From the IMG/VR virus record IMGVR_UViG_3300034066_002182, positions 1 to 32,653 of that record: a stretch of 32,653 nucleotides of DNA; one strand, written 5' to 3'. The notes beneath the pieces were generated by a model. It made no database searches. It saw nothing but the letters and a program-made list of their open reading frames with translations, and had not been told where the DNA came from. The stretch is from a virus. How positions within the stretch are numbered: the stretch's first letter is position 1; each line of letters starts with the position of its first letter. The position numbers and the translations under genes are program-made. Shown here piece by piece: positions 24,701 to 31,353 of the stretch.

Positions 24701-26409
24701 TTCCAGTATCAGTAGATTTAAGGACAATGGAAAATGGGACTCCAACTCAAACCATACTTCCAGACAGTGTTACTGTTGTTCAGTCTAGTGATGTAAAAGT
24801 TTCAAATAATGCTCTCCTTCCAACAAGATTTACTTTTAAGTCACCGATATACTTAGCTCAGAATACTGAATATGCATTTGTTGTAAGAAGTGCTTCAAAA
24901 CAATATAAAATATGGATATCTAGATTGGGAGATCAAGAGATTAATAGTAGATCTGTAATTGATAAGCAACCATATTCTGGATCATTGTACAAATCTCAAA
25001 ATATGTCTGTATGGACGCCTGATCAATTTGAAGATCTTAAGTTTGTTTTAAATAGAGCAAAATTTGTCACAAATGCAACTTATACTTGCAAATTATCTAA
25101 TTTGCCAGTTCCTTCTGTAAGTTTACCACCAAATCCATTTAAATTTACTACATCTTCTGGATTAATTGAAGTATATCACCCAAATCATGGAATGAACAGT
25201 AAGCAAAATTATGTTAAAATTAGTGGAGTAATTTCACAATCTACATCAACTACGTTAAATACTAACATATCATCGACAACACAAGTTGGGAATATAACTA
25301 TAGGAAATGCCGCAGATACTTCTTGGAGTACTATAAATGGTGCTGTAGTATCTGCAAGTAATCCAGGATATATTTTAGTGAGAAATGAAATTATTAAATA
25401 TACTTCAATTTCTGGAACTACATCTGGAACTACATTAGGTATTCCATCTGATGGAAGAGGGCAATTTGGAACAATTGCATCTACCTATTCTATAGGAGAT
25501 TCAGTTTCTTGCTATTCTTTAAATGGAATTCCATTATCTGAAATTAATAAAGTTCACAAAATAACTGAAGTTATTGATTTAGATAGATATAAAATTACTG
25601 TGTCAGCTAATGCATCATCTTCTTTAGTTGGAGGAGGGTCTGATGGAGTTGCATCCAGAAATATTGCATATGAAGAAATATTCCCAAATATTGCTCTTGC
25701 AAATATTCCATCAACAAATGTAAGCCTAACATTTGATAGTGTATCTGGAAATTCTGTCAATATTCCAGAATCATCTTTCAATCTAGTTTTAAATCAACCT
25801 ATTCAAAATAAACAATATTTAAAATTAAATTCACCTAAAATAATAACATCTCCAGTAAATTCAGATGAATACTTTGATAGTTTAACATATTCATCATTAA
25901 CATTTAATGTGAATATGTCTACAGAAAAGGATAATCTAAGTCCATTTATTCAAGTAAATGGTTCTTCAGCAGTGACGATTTCAAATAGAATTTTAAAGAA
26001 AGTTTCTAATAATGTATTGGATATTTCTCAAGAACTTACGCCTTCTTCTGGAATCTATTCTTCTTACATAACTAAAAAAATTACCCTTCAAAATACATCA
26101 ACATCTATAAAAGTTCTACTGGACGCTATTAGATATAGAGGATATGCAGGAGAGTACTCTGATATTAAAGTATTTGCTAAAATGTATCCAGATGGAAATC
26201 TAGGATCTTTTGATAACATGAACTATGTTGAAATACCTGCAGTATCATATCCAACTTCTTCTACTTCAAATGAATATAAGTCATTTGATTTTGAACTGAA
26301 AAATCTTCCAGAATTTAAGGAATTTAGTATAAAAATTTGTATGATTAGCAATGATCAAACTAATATTCCAATAATACGAAACTTTAGATCTATTGCATTG
26401 GCGGTATAA
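18727..26409 (+). CDS. Giant DUF4815-type baseplate/fibre protein (2560 aa)
   Basis: The N-terminus (LQPYFDDYNRSKNYYKVLFK followed by ARELTTLQSILQNQIERFG) matches the DUF4815 family of large virion proteins in T4-like cyanophages, often labelled gp9 or gp10 by position. Residues about 595-915 hold four tandem 79-85-residue repeats ending in IPGTSLGG. About 920-997 is a segment shared with the 1093-aa protein at 2103. After about 1640 come Trp-containing regions (VWFDTVRTTTNTN, FDRSGASGDQWNAW), then a proline linker (PDPPPPPPPAPAGPDP, about 1950-1965) and a C-terminal beta-rich half with QSFFVQNLDGGVFVTSIDLYF. GAAGG (18711-18715) is a usable SD. It probably forms the outer baseplate with fibre-attachment or host-contact roles. 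Confidence 0.8.
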   Translation: MQKTNLNLQPYFDDYNRSKNYYKVLFKPSFPIQARELTTLQSILQNQIERFGQHLFKDGSVVIPGQVGYDLQYNAVLIQPTINSINFETTFRTKLTGKILTGSSSGVKARVVNSISAETSEKQFATLYVKYTSSGNVENGVQLTKFKNNEILVDDSGNQVALTSTQNASAFKGSAAYITSGVFFIRGFFVDVPEQSIILDQYTGFSSYKIGLEIIETIVSASEDSSLYDNAVGSSNFSAPGADRLKIDAVLSKKDVDISASDSFIELIRLKDGELIKIVDNTVYNELEKNLARRTFDESGNYTVSDYNVSLKETYNDGENDGVYLLNDYLVDGTKILNRTPTESDGKSIDARNYYTLELSKIKAYVKGFEINNAGKSYTTVEKPRNSLTVNNRGIISSFGNYVEVNQTSIIGKVNPGEVITLKNTNNSIETTVGKARVLSLQGQGKLFLSDITLYSSIKTSESNPSLFSGDFIFLSNGSTAVIESITTNTIILSQINGTIVPGISFTNSRNSITYNIDTCTNYKFEDVLSVSSSGFSADLKLDEVTLTGTSFSVRNNNPTSTITHTYDDSNNATISLVGTNGIQVQAQSTTSVDGVGTVTGNARNVYQVSSGTGNATFTVTKNTNATYTVAILNPGSNYTNGQTLTISGTSLGGTSANNITLSSITINPITGVGTVNGSAKNTYSSIAGTGGGATTNATFNVTKNSNGTYSIAIANGGAGYTANATNIIITIPGTSLGGDSSNNVTLTNAAANASGVLTGFGTVSGNAKVSYTGVTHSSSSSNGSGATFDVTVNGSSYVVNNVSKGSGYVSGSTLTIPGTSLGGDSSNNLTLTGITVVDGSIASVGTVTGSAKIAYNGITSSTGTATFNVAINNGNYTVSLATGGTGYTNNQSITIPGTSLGGLSPDNDVSFPVTSTGKNYLITFLDNTTVSSNASNITPAVVGNRTAGGVARTIVVDTITRLSDKSVKVSFKIVNPGQSDNNLNTFVRDFTITRSAGNSITLTGSSTQFASELKPQMKLLIGGSTVSVLEIISETLRISGTIAEGTYYGIKKLTPKIKSLGPNFYTKILSTPVKSASDLSYFKSITETKLIDSGFTTISTTSNYTISPNDITVTNNSGSVLFTTSDVTGYSVKLNLSAGLNGTNVNVTYKVRINDPSIKTKVSETFKVLKVNKQKDSTNIVYGTRISDKEISLKFPDVYKIHTIREIVNTGDSDDSLFDKVVVNDVSGISKGNIIYKDSIKAKVIHIQGTTLYLIYISPEKFQPGSNLSISINVISKTFVSGKYITSATSGRYKDITKDFSLVKNDGPEFYNISKLVRYDAAAVPQNNFLVVFDYFSHDNLSNDLYTTNSYDFGEIEYSEIPSCYDGTPYTDIIDFRYYASPSPITGTSGTIASPYVETTSAFNLYPPAITSRSISSFIFPGDIVTVDYDYYMGRIDKVFLDENGNLTVAKGSQSLTPQPPEDILGALHLATLNIPPYMKDVNDVAVTFVDSKRYTMKDIGSIDKRLKAVEELTSLSLLEIDTNNLNITDADGNNRFKTGFVADNFKTTQLADLNNVNYTASIDTENALLRPYPYITSTSLTYNSSSSSKITGSIVTIPYTEVSYVVQNFASRVENLQPFEVIQWDGDLTLNPDRDVWFDTVRTTTNTNRIDLSQPVRFLFDRSGASGDQWNAWRNVGSQRVGGGTNVFQERTGVNNSFSTLTQDIQVGDTINSVAPSTFMRSIIVDLTCLKLKPNTLFHFFVDDVLNNLIVYPKHFTNMTRPPTGAGTFVVGETVDFFYNPPAGMVMAMVMPTNPIIATVASSSVGTYNANSTYLSITNIRSQDGTNVNANSFGDRFTIVGRSSGARASVDFSSSSNTPRLRSDNGGSLQGFILIPRSTYPTGTSTFKLCDQVSGTTVYGISDSNAEASYNSEGTVVNVTSNVLSLTTPQIVSTPIRGRQTVFVPDPPPPPPPAPAGPDPIAQSFFVQNLDGGVFVTSIDLYFQSKDDTIPVSVDLRTMENGTPTQTILPDSVTVVQSSDVKVSNNALLPTRFTFKSPIYLAQNTEYAFVVRSASKQYKIWISRLGDQEINSRSVIDKQPYSGSLYKSQNMSVWTPDQFEDLKFVLNRAKFVTNATYTCKLSNLPVPSVSLPPNPFKFTTSSGLIEVYHPNHGMNSKQNYVKISGVISQSTSTTLNTNISSTTQVGNITIGNAADTSWSTINGAVVSASNPGYILVRNEIIKYTSISGTTSGTTLGIPSDGRGQFGTIASTYSIGDSVSCYSLNGIPLSEINKVHKITEVIDLDRYKITVSANASSSLVGGGSDGVASRNIAYEEIFPNIALANIPSTNVSLTFDSVSGNSVNIPESSFNLVLNQPIQNKQYLKLNSPKIITSPVNSDEYFDSLTYSSLTFNVNMSTEKDNLSPFIQVNGSSAVTISNRILKKVSNNVLDISQELTPSSGIYSSYITKKITLQNTSTSIKVLLDAIRYRGYAGEYSDIKVFAKMYPDGNLGSFDNMNYVEIPAVSYPTSSTSNEYKSFDFELKNLPEFKEFSIKICMISNDQTNIPIIRNFRSIALAV
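20510..21460 (+). repeat. Four tandem 255/237-bp coding repeats in the DUF4815 protein
   Basis: The anchor motif GTSLGG is encoded at 20668, 20923, 21178 and 21415, a period of 255, 255 and 237 bp. Copies 2 and 3 are nearly identical at DNA level around the anchor (from CCAGGAACTTC onward for over 40 bp), pointing to recent duplication. Each unit also has a GTV.G.A. strand and a G.GY turn. Confidence 0.85.
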
Positions 26410-26411
26410 TT

Positions 26412-26645
26412 ATGGATAAAATGTATGTTGATGGGCACCCAAATCTTTATAGAGATTTAAAAAGCGGTGCCATAATAAATGAAAGTGATACAAATTATAA
26501 ACTATACATGGAACAGTATCAATCAAGACAACTTAAATCTAGACGAATTGATACCATTGAAAATGATCTAAATAGTCTTAAATCTGAGATTAGTGAGATT
26601 AAATCTTTGCTTTTGAAATTAAATGAACGATCTTCCATTAACTAA
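26412..26645 (+). CDS. Small coiled-coil protein, 77 aa
   Basis: The first 30 residues (MYVDGHPNLYRDLKSGAIIN) look like a short folded head that I recall as common in T4-like cyanophage genomes; the rest, about 45-72 (IDTIENDLNSLKSEISEIKSLLLKL), is a clear coiled coil with hydrophobics at heptad positions. It starts two bases after the stop of the DUF4815 gene and its end overlaps the NblA-like ORF by 23 bases in another frame. The location suggests a minor virion or assembly protein, perhaps a partner of the DUF4815 protein. No function is known to me. Confidence 0.8.
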   Translation: MDKMYVDGHPNLYRDLKSGAIINESDTNYKLYMEQYQSRQLKSRRIDTIENDLNSLKSEISEIKSLLLKLNERSSIN

Positions 26646-26781
26646 ACAATTTACTCTTCAAAAAATTTATAACGATATAGATTCTTTAAACGAAGAGGAT
26701 GCTAAAAAAATTGCAAAAGAATTTGCAAAATTATACCATATACAACAACATGTCGTGATGAATTTATTAATTAGAAAGTAA
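26623..26781 (+). CDS. NblA-like small protein (possible phycobilisome degradation adaptor)
   Basis: A 52-residue frame from ATG 26623 to TAA 26779-26781, overlapping the end of the coiled-coil gene. The product fits the NblA pattern: a short N-terminal L.L..QF.L motif (DLPLTKQFTLQKI), a first helix, a turn with ...LNEEDAKKIAKEF where NblA has M-S-R-E-Q-A, and a second helix ending in NLLIRK where NblA has LLKHQW. By eye it aligns without gaps over about 50 residues to what I remember of cyanobacterial NblA. NblA is an adaptor that brings phycobilisomes to Clp protease; some cyanophages carry it. The Leu and basic residue near the C-terminus are where NblA contacts phycobiliproteins. The usual C-terminal Trp is missing. 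It could instead be an unrelated small helical protein. Confidence 0.5.
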   Translation: MNDLPLTKQFTLQKIYNDIDSLNEEDAKKIAKEFAKLYHIQQHVVMNLLIRK

Positions 26782-26786
26782 ATTAC

Positions 26787-26823
26787 TAAAAGGTCTCCTT
26801 ATAAATACTAAGGAGACCTTTTT
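26787..26823 (+). terminator. Terminator with a late-promoter box in its loop
   Basis: AAAGGTCTCCTT (26789-26800) pairs with AAGGAGACCTTT (26810-26821) across a 9-nt loop, followed by more T. The stem-loop border reads TATAAATA at 26800-26807. It closes the DUF4815/NblA-like operon. Confidence 0.85.
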
Positions 26824-26832
26824 ATATAAATA
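26800..26832 (+). promoter_or_regulatory. Two perfect TATAAATA late-promoter boxes
   Basis: TATAAATA occurs at 26800-26807 (in the terminator loop) and again at 26825-26832, 25 bp apart. The first would give a start near 26813 and a 27-nt leader; the second would start near 26838, only two bases before the ATG at 26840. Both match the T4 late consensus exactly. Confidence 0.6.
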
Positions 26833-26839
26833 TTTTTAA

Positions 26840-27172
26840 ATGGCAGCTGTAAAAAATTTATACGTTGACCAAGGTACTGACTTTAGTGTTCAACTAACAA
26901 TTTACGATGATAATAATTCCCCTTGGAATTTAACTGGATACACTGGTCAAGCTAAAATAAGAAAATCTTATTATAGTTCAACTTCTGTAAATTTTGCTCT
27001 ATCTTTTCATGCTGTCAGAACTACTGGAGTGATTACTCTTGAATTGAATTCTTCACAAACATCTTTATTAGAACAAGGAAGATATTTATATGATGTAGTT
27101 ATTACCAATCCATCCAATAAAAAAACTAGAGTGATAGAAGGTATTGTTACTATCAATCCAGGGGTAACATGA
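26840..27172 (+). CDS. Small beta-rich virion protein, 110 aa
   Basis: A 110-residue protein predicted to be all-beta. It starts with AVKNLYVDQGTDFSVQLTIYDD, continues with NLTGYTGQAKIRKSY, and ends with GRYLYDVVITNPSNKKTRVIEGIVTINPGV. This resembles the Ig-like N-terminal domains of phage fibre and baseplate-upper proteins (BppU-type), in which a strand with Y-D-V precedes the E-G-x-V-x-I-x-P-G-V end. The resemblance is by eye. It is the first gene after the two late-promoter boxes and overlaps the next gene by ATGA (27169-27172). No SD lies near the ATG. Likely a structural protein attached to fibres. Confidence 0.7.
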   Translation: MAAVKNLYVDQGTDFSVQLTIYDDNNSPWNLTGYTGQAKIRKSYYSSTSVNFALSFHAVRTTGVITLELNSSQTSLLEQGRYLYDVVITNPSNKKTRVIEGIVTINPGVT

Positions 27173-27405
27173 ACGTAAACGTAACACTTCCAAATAGTCC
27201 ACGAATAAAATCTACGGTTTCAAACCAACCTCAAGTAATAACTGTTTCTTCTAGTACCGGGCAAAGATTATCTTCATTAAATGATTTGGATATGACTAAT
27301 GCTCAAAATGGAGCCCTTCTACAATATAATAGTGTTACGGAAACTTGGGTAGCAACTAACATCATCGAAAATTCTGGTCTAACTATCAATTGTGGGAATT
27401 ACTAA
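27169..27405 (+). CDS. Small fibre-associated protein, 78 aa
   Basis: A 78-residue product. The N-terminal half is Thr/Ser/Val-rich and beta-like (MNVNVTLPNSPRIKSTVSNQ). The C-terminal half carries SSLNDLDMTNAQNGALLQYN followed by TETWVATN, a motif common in fibre and structural proteins of cyanophages (L.D.D...A..G..L.YN...W). The start overlaps the stop of the 110-aa gene (ATGA), so the two products are probably made in step. It probably contributes a short fibre segment or connector; I know no experimental function. Confidence 0.7.
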   Translation: MNVNVTLPNSPRIKSTVSNQPQVITVSSSTGQRLSSLNDLDMTNAQNGALLQYNSVTETWVATNIIENSGLTINCGNY

Positions 27406-27423
27406 CCTGTACGGAAAATAGAA

Positions 27424-29193
27424 ATGGCAACTATCATCAAAATTAAAAGATCTAGTACAACCAATGTTCCTAATCTTGGACAAGGTGAATTGGGATACTC
27501 TTGGGGTGCTGGAACTTACACAGATGCCCAAAGTGCTACGGTAGCATCTTATGGTAAGATGTACCTAGGAACAGGTACTGAGACTGGAGGTATTGCTGCA
27601 AATATTGAAGTTATTGGTGGTAAATATTTTACCGACATGTTAGATCATAGTCATGGAACATTAACTTCAAACTCTGCAGTAATAGTTGACTCTGCATCTA
27701 AGATTAATATTTGGAACGTAGATAATTTAACTTTAGATGGGAATACTATTTCATCTACAAATACAGATGGAGATATTAATTTTGATCCGAATGGTGCTGG
27801 AGAAATTGTAATACCAGATGACACACATTTAACTTTTGGTACTAGTAAGGACACCAAAATTAAATATGATGAAGCCACTGATGATAGGTTAGAAGTTACT
27901 GGTGCGGATTGGAATTTTGCTAGTGGAGTTGCAATTTCAATTAGTGATGCAACTACATCAACTACAACAACTACTGGTGCTTTAGTTGTTTCTGGTGGAG
28001 TTGGCATTGGAGGAAATCTAAATGTTGCAGGATCTATTAATGTAGGAGCACTTGGATCCACAGATCTTACACTTAGTGGAGATTTAACTGTACAGGGCGG
28101 AGATATTAATGTAACCAACGTAGCTACAAATATTAATCTTAAAGATAATACTGCATCTGCATTAGCTATCAAAGAAGGTGCTAATGTATATTTCAAAATT
28201 GATACAACAGATGGATCTGAGTTAATTACTCTAAGTACTTCTAATGTTATAATTGATAATGATTTGCAAATTAAAGGTGGTGATTTAACCACCAATCAGA
28301 CAACTTTTAATCTATTAAATTCTACAGCTACCACTGTAAATGCATTTGGTGCTGCAACTGATTTAAAGATTGGTACTGCTGCAACCGAAGTTGACTTCGG
28401 AAATTTGAGAATTCGTGATACTGTTATCTATAGTGAATCTGCTGCTCAAACAATTACTATTGATCCACATCCCTCAGGAGGAGATCAAGCAGGAAGTGTT
28501 GTAATTCGTGGTAATCTACAAGTTTCTGGAACAACTACTACGGTCAACTCAACTGAGATGACCATCAATGATCCAATTTTCACTCTTGGAGATGGAATTA
28601 GTGAAAAAACTGTAGTTGCCGCTGCTTCAAGTGGTGCAACTACTCTTACTTTAGATGATGTAACTGGATTAAATGTTGGTGATATTGTTTCTGGAACTTC
28701 CATTCAAAATGGCACTACAGTTACTAATATTAATACAGGAACCAAAGTTATTACAATTAGTCTTGGTATTTCTGCTGGTATTTCTGCAAGTACTAATACA
28801 AATCCAGTAATTTTAACTTTTACTCAAGGTGCAGATGATAACAAAGATCGTGGTATTCAATTCAAGTACTTTAATAATAGTTTAAAGACTGGATTTTTTG
28901 GATACGATGAATCTGGAGTTAGTGAAGATGTAACTACTTATTATTTCACATATATTCCAGATGCAACAAATACTTCAGATGTATTCAGCGGAACAAGAGG
29001 TAGTGCATACTTCAAGACAGTAAAACTTGATGATGGAATTACTAACGGAATTGCATTCTTTGATGCTTATAAGAGGATTACAACTACTGCAGCTGCAGGA
29101 ATATCAGATGCAACAACATCAAATCAAATTTTAACTGTCAATGGATCTGGAGTTCCAGTATGGACCACAACCCTTGATGGCGGAACATATTGA
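27424..29193 (+). CDS. Fibre-like virion structural protein, 589 aa
   Basis: The N-terminus (IIKIKRSSTTNVPNLGQGELGYSW...GKMYLGTG, about 4-50) resembles the KRSS...GELGY...G.LY.G domain of phage tropism-determinant and fibre proteins. The body has fibre-like repeats: DGDINFDPNGAGEIVIPDD (about 119-137), TGALVVSGGVGIGGNLNVAGS (about 184-204), and GDIVSGTSIQNGTTVTNI (about 420-437), the last resembling a module in the 1093-aa protein. The C-terminus ASNQ-like SNQILTVNGSGVPVW is typical of cyanophage fibre proteins. It should be a trimeric fibre or whisker component, in line with its place between the baseplate and neck genes. I see no lectin or enzyme domain. Confidence 0.8.
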   Translation: MATIIKIKRSSTTNVPNLGQGELGYSWGAGTYTDAQSATVASYGKMYLGTGTETGGIAANIEVIGGKYFTDMLDHSHGTLTSNSAVIVDSASKINIWNVDNLTLDGNTISSTNTDGDINFDPNGAGEIVIPDDTHLTFGTSKDTKIKYDEATDDRLEVTGADWNFASGVAISISDATTSTTTTTGALVVSGGVGIGGNLNVAGSINVGALGSTDLTLSGDLTVQGGDINVTNVATNINLKDNTASALAIKEGANVYFKIDTTDGSELITLSTSNVIIDNDLQIKGGDLTTNQTTFNLLNSTATTVNAFGAATDLKIGTAATEVDFGNLRIRDTVIYSESAAQTITIDPHPSGGDQAGSVVIRGNLQVSGTTTTVNSTEMTINDPIFTLGDGISEKTVVAAASSGATTLTLDDVTGLNVGDIVSGTSIQNGTTVTNINTGTKVITISLGISAGISASTNTNPVILTFTQGADDNKDRGIQFKYFNNSLKTGFFGYDESGVSEDVTTYYFTYIPDATNTSDVFSGTRGSAYFKTVKLDDGITNGIAFFDAYKRITTTAAAGISDATTSNQILTVNGSGVPVWTTTLDGGTY

Positions 29194-29199
29194 TAAATA
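29192..29199 (+). promoter_or_regulatory. Late promoter-like box before the neck operon (GATAAATA)
   Basis: GATAAATA overlaps the stop of the fibre-like gene; a start near 29205 would give a 15-nt leader for the coiled-coil gene at 29220 and the gp13-gp16 cluster that follows without large gaps. Confidence 0.55.
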
Positions 29200-29219
29200 C
29201 TTAAAAAAGTGAGAAAATT

Positions 29220-29435
29220 ATGAACTCAGATGAAGTAAACAATTTGTTGTCAGTGATGCAAAAAAAGATTAATGAACTGACATCTCAAAACATTATGTTA
29301 GAAGCTAAAGTTATTTACCTCAATAATATTGTTTCTAACATGAATAATAAGTCTGAACTTTCCGATGGAGGATCTTTTGGTGAAGATTCTACATCTCAAC
29401 AAAAAGAATTAACCAAATCCAAAAGGTCAGTATAA
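29220..29435 (+). CDS. Small coiled-coil protein upstream of gp13, 71 aa
   Basis: A 71-residue protein: residues 1-42 form a leucine-zipper-like coiled coil (VNNLLSVMQKKINEL, then NIMLEAKVIYLNNIVSNM), and the rest is polar, Ser/Gly/Lys-rich and probably flexible. Its stop shares a base with the gp13 start (TAATG). In T4 the gene just upstream of 13 is wac, for the trimeric coiled-coil whisker fibritin (487 aa). This ORF is far shorter and I see no fibritin foldon, so any relation is positional only. It could be a small oligomeric collar or assembly protein. Confidence 0.75.
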   Translation: MNSDEVNNLLSVMQKKINELTSQNIMLEAKVIYLNNIVSNMNNKSELSDGGSFGEDSTSQQKELTKSKRSV

Positions 29436-30256
29436 TGGCAGAACCAAGTAGTAGAACACAACTTAAAGAATATTGTCTTCGTAGACTTGGAAAACCAGTG
29501 ATTGAAATCAATGTTGATGATGATCAAATTGAAGATTTAATTGATGATACAATTTCATTATATAATGACAGAGCATATAATGGAATGGAAAGAATGTACT
29601 TAAAGTACAAACTTACCCAAGAAGATATTGACAATGGAAAGAAGAGAAATTTCATTACTACTAAAACAGATACTAACGATTCGGATAATTCAAGAACACT
29701 TAATTTTGAAGAAGGACGAGGATATTTAACTGTCCCTGATCATATTGTTGGAGTACAGGGAATTTTTAAGGTATCTAATGCCTTTGTAAATAACATGTTT
29801 GGCTTTAGATATCAATTTTTCTTGAATGATTTTTATAATTTTTATTCATATGATATCATGAATTATTACATGGTATTGACTTATCTTGAGACTTTAGATT
29901 TTATGCTAGAGGGCAATAAAGATATTAGATATAATAAAGTTCAAAATAGACTTTATATAGATTTAGATTGGGGAATGCAATCCAAGGATGATTTTATTGT
30001 CATTGATTGTTACCGAGCACTTGACCCTAATCAATTTACTGGATTGTATAATGAAAGGTGGGTTAAAAATTATTTGACTGCATTAATTAAAAGGCAGTGG
30101 GGACAAAATTTATCTAAATTTGAAGGCATTCAAATGCCAGGTGGAGTAACTTTTAATGGTCGCCAATTATATGATGATGCAATAGGAGAAATTGAAAAAT
30201 TAATGGAAGATCTTAAAACTACATATGAATTACCACCACTTGATATGGTAGGATAA
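29435..30256 (+). CDS. 13: Neck protein gp13
   Basis: A 273-residue gp13 (T4: 309 aa). gp13 with gp14 completes the neck at the portal vertex after DNA packaging, so that tails can join. The N-terminus has LKEYCLRRLGKPVIEINVDDDQIEDLIDDTI (about 9-39), a conserved family block; an aromatic-rich stretch FFLNDFYNFYSYDIMNYYM lies at about 129-147, and WVKNYLTALIKRQWGQNLSKF at about 209-229 precedes the conserved GGVTFNGR. The last part (EIEKLMEDL) is helical. It starts by TAATG overlap with the coiled-coil gene and overlaps gp14 in the same way. Confidence 0.92.
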   Translation: MAEPSSRTQLKEYCLRRLGKPVIEINVDDDQIEDLIDDTISLYNDRAYNGMERMYLKYKLTQEDIDNGKKRNFITTKTDTNDSDNSRTLNFEEGRGYLTVPDHIVGVQGIFKVSNAFVNNMFGFRYQFFLNDFYNFYSYDIMNYYMVLTYLETLDFMLEGNKDIRYNKVQNRLYIDLDWGMQSKDDFIVIDCYRALDPNQFTGLYNERWVKNYLTALIKRQWGQNLSKFEGIQMPGGVTFNGRQLYDDAIGEIEKLMEDLKTTYELPPLDMVG

Positions 30257-31353
30257 TGAAAAACGTTTATTTTTCACATGGCACATCATCTGAACAGAGA
30301 CTCTATGAAGATTTAATCATCGAGTCTTTGAAAATTTATGGTTTTGATGTGTATTATTTGCCAAGAGAATTTTCCAATGATGAAAGATTGTTTGGAGAAG
30401 ATCCTCTTGCAAAGTTTGATGAAAATTATATTATAGAAATGTATGTTTCTAACTATGAGGGATTTACTGGAGAAGGGACTTTATTGACTAAATTTGGAGT
30501 ACGTATTGCAGAAGAAGCAACATTTATAATTTCAAAAAGAAGATGGGAAGATTTAATTTCATCTTCAAATAATTTAATTACATCTGCAAGACCTAATGAA
30601 GGGGATGTAATTTATTTTCCGTTAACTAATCAACTATTTCAAATTAAATTTGTAGAACATAATAAACCATTTAGGCAATTAGGTCAAATTGCAACTTATC
30701 AATTAGTATGTGAAGTAATGGAAGATTCCAGTGAAAGATTTGAAACTGGAGTTGATGAAATTGATAAGATCAGACGAGATGAAGGATATTCAATTACATT
30801 TAAAATTACTGAAGGAATTAAACAAATTAATGTACTTACTGGAGGTACTGGATATACTGCATCTGGAACAGTTGTAAATATTGGTTCTGTCCCAGGAGCT
30901 TCTGGTGGTCAAGCGTCTGCAATTATATCTGCTGGAGTAGTAACTGGAGTTACAGTAATCAATCCAGGTACTGGATATCTTTCAGTTCCTGGTATATCAA
31001 TTACTGGATTGGGAACTGGAGCTACTGCACAGGCAATATTAGCTCCAAAAGGAATATATAAATATGAAGAAACAGTAACTGGTAGTAAAAGTGGAGCTAC
31101 TGGTAAAGTTATTAGATATGATGTTACAAACAAAGAACTTGAACTTATAGATATAGTAGGAACTTTTGTAGATAATGAAACTTTAGTTGGTCAAACCAGC
31201 AATGCGGAATGGATAATTAACACATTCAGTTCCATCGAAAATGAAAATGATGATTTCAATGAAAATAAATGGTTTGAAGATAAAGGTGACGAAATTGTCG
31301 ATTGGTCCGAAAAAAATCCATTTGGTGAATATGGAAACATGGGAGTATTCTAA
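30256..31353 (+). CDS. 14: Neck protein gp14 with an inserted repeat domain
   Basis: A 365-residue gp14; T4 gp14 has 256. The N-terminal 185 residues are typical: SSEQRLYEDLIIESLKIYGFDVYYLPRE (about 11-38) and FTGEGTLLTKFGVRIAEEATFIISKRRWEDL (about 73-103). The C-terminus DKGDEIVDWSEKNPFGE (about 341-357) is also typical. Between them, about 192-312, lies an insert with two NGG/GTGY beta-modules (VLTGGTGYTASG and VINPGTGYLSVP) and a SGATGKVIRYD module like that in gp8. The insert largely accounts for the extra length and may project from the neck. Both ends overlap neighbours by one to four bases. Confidence 0.92.
   Translation: MKNVYFSHGTSSEQRLYEDLIIESLKIYGFDVYYLPREFSNDERLFGEDPLAKFDENYIIEMYVSNYEGFTGEGTLLTKFGVRIAEEATFIISKRRWEDLISSSNNLITSARPNEGDVIYFPLTNQLFQIKFVEHNKPFRQLGQIATYQLVCEVMEDSSERFETGVDEIDKIRRDEGYSITFKITEGIKQINVLTGGTGYTASGTVVNIGSVPGASGGQASAIISAGVVTGVTVINPGTGYLSVPGISITGLGTGATAQAILAPKGIYKYEETVTGSKSGATGKVIRYDVTNKELELIDIVGTFVDNETLVGQTSNAEWIINTFSSIENENDDFNENKWFEDKGDEIVDWSEKNPFGEYGNMGVF

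Noticed and set aside
27651-28295. A 214-aa minus-strand frame
   Set aside because: It lies wholly inside the fibre-like gene, whose + strand frame carries recognisable fibre motifs; the minus frame is a composition shadow.
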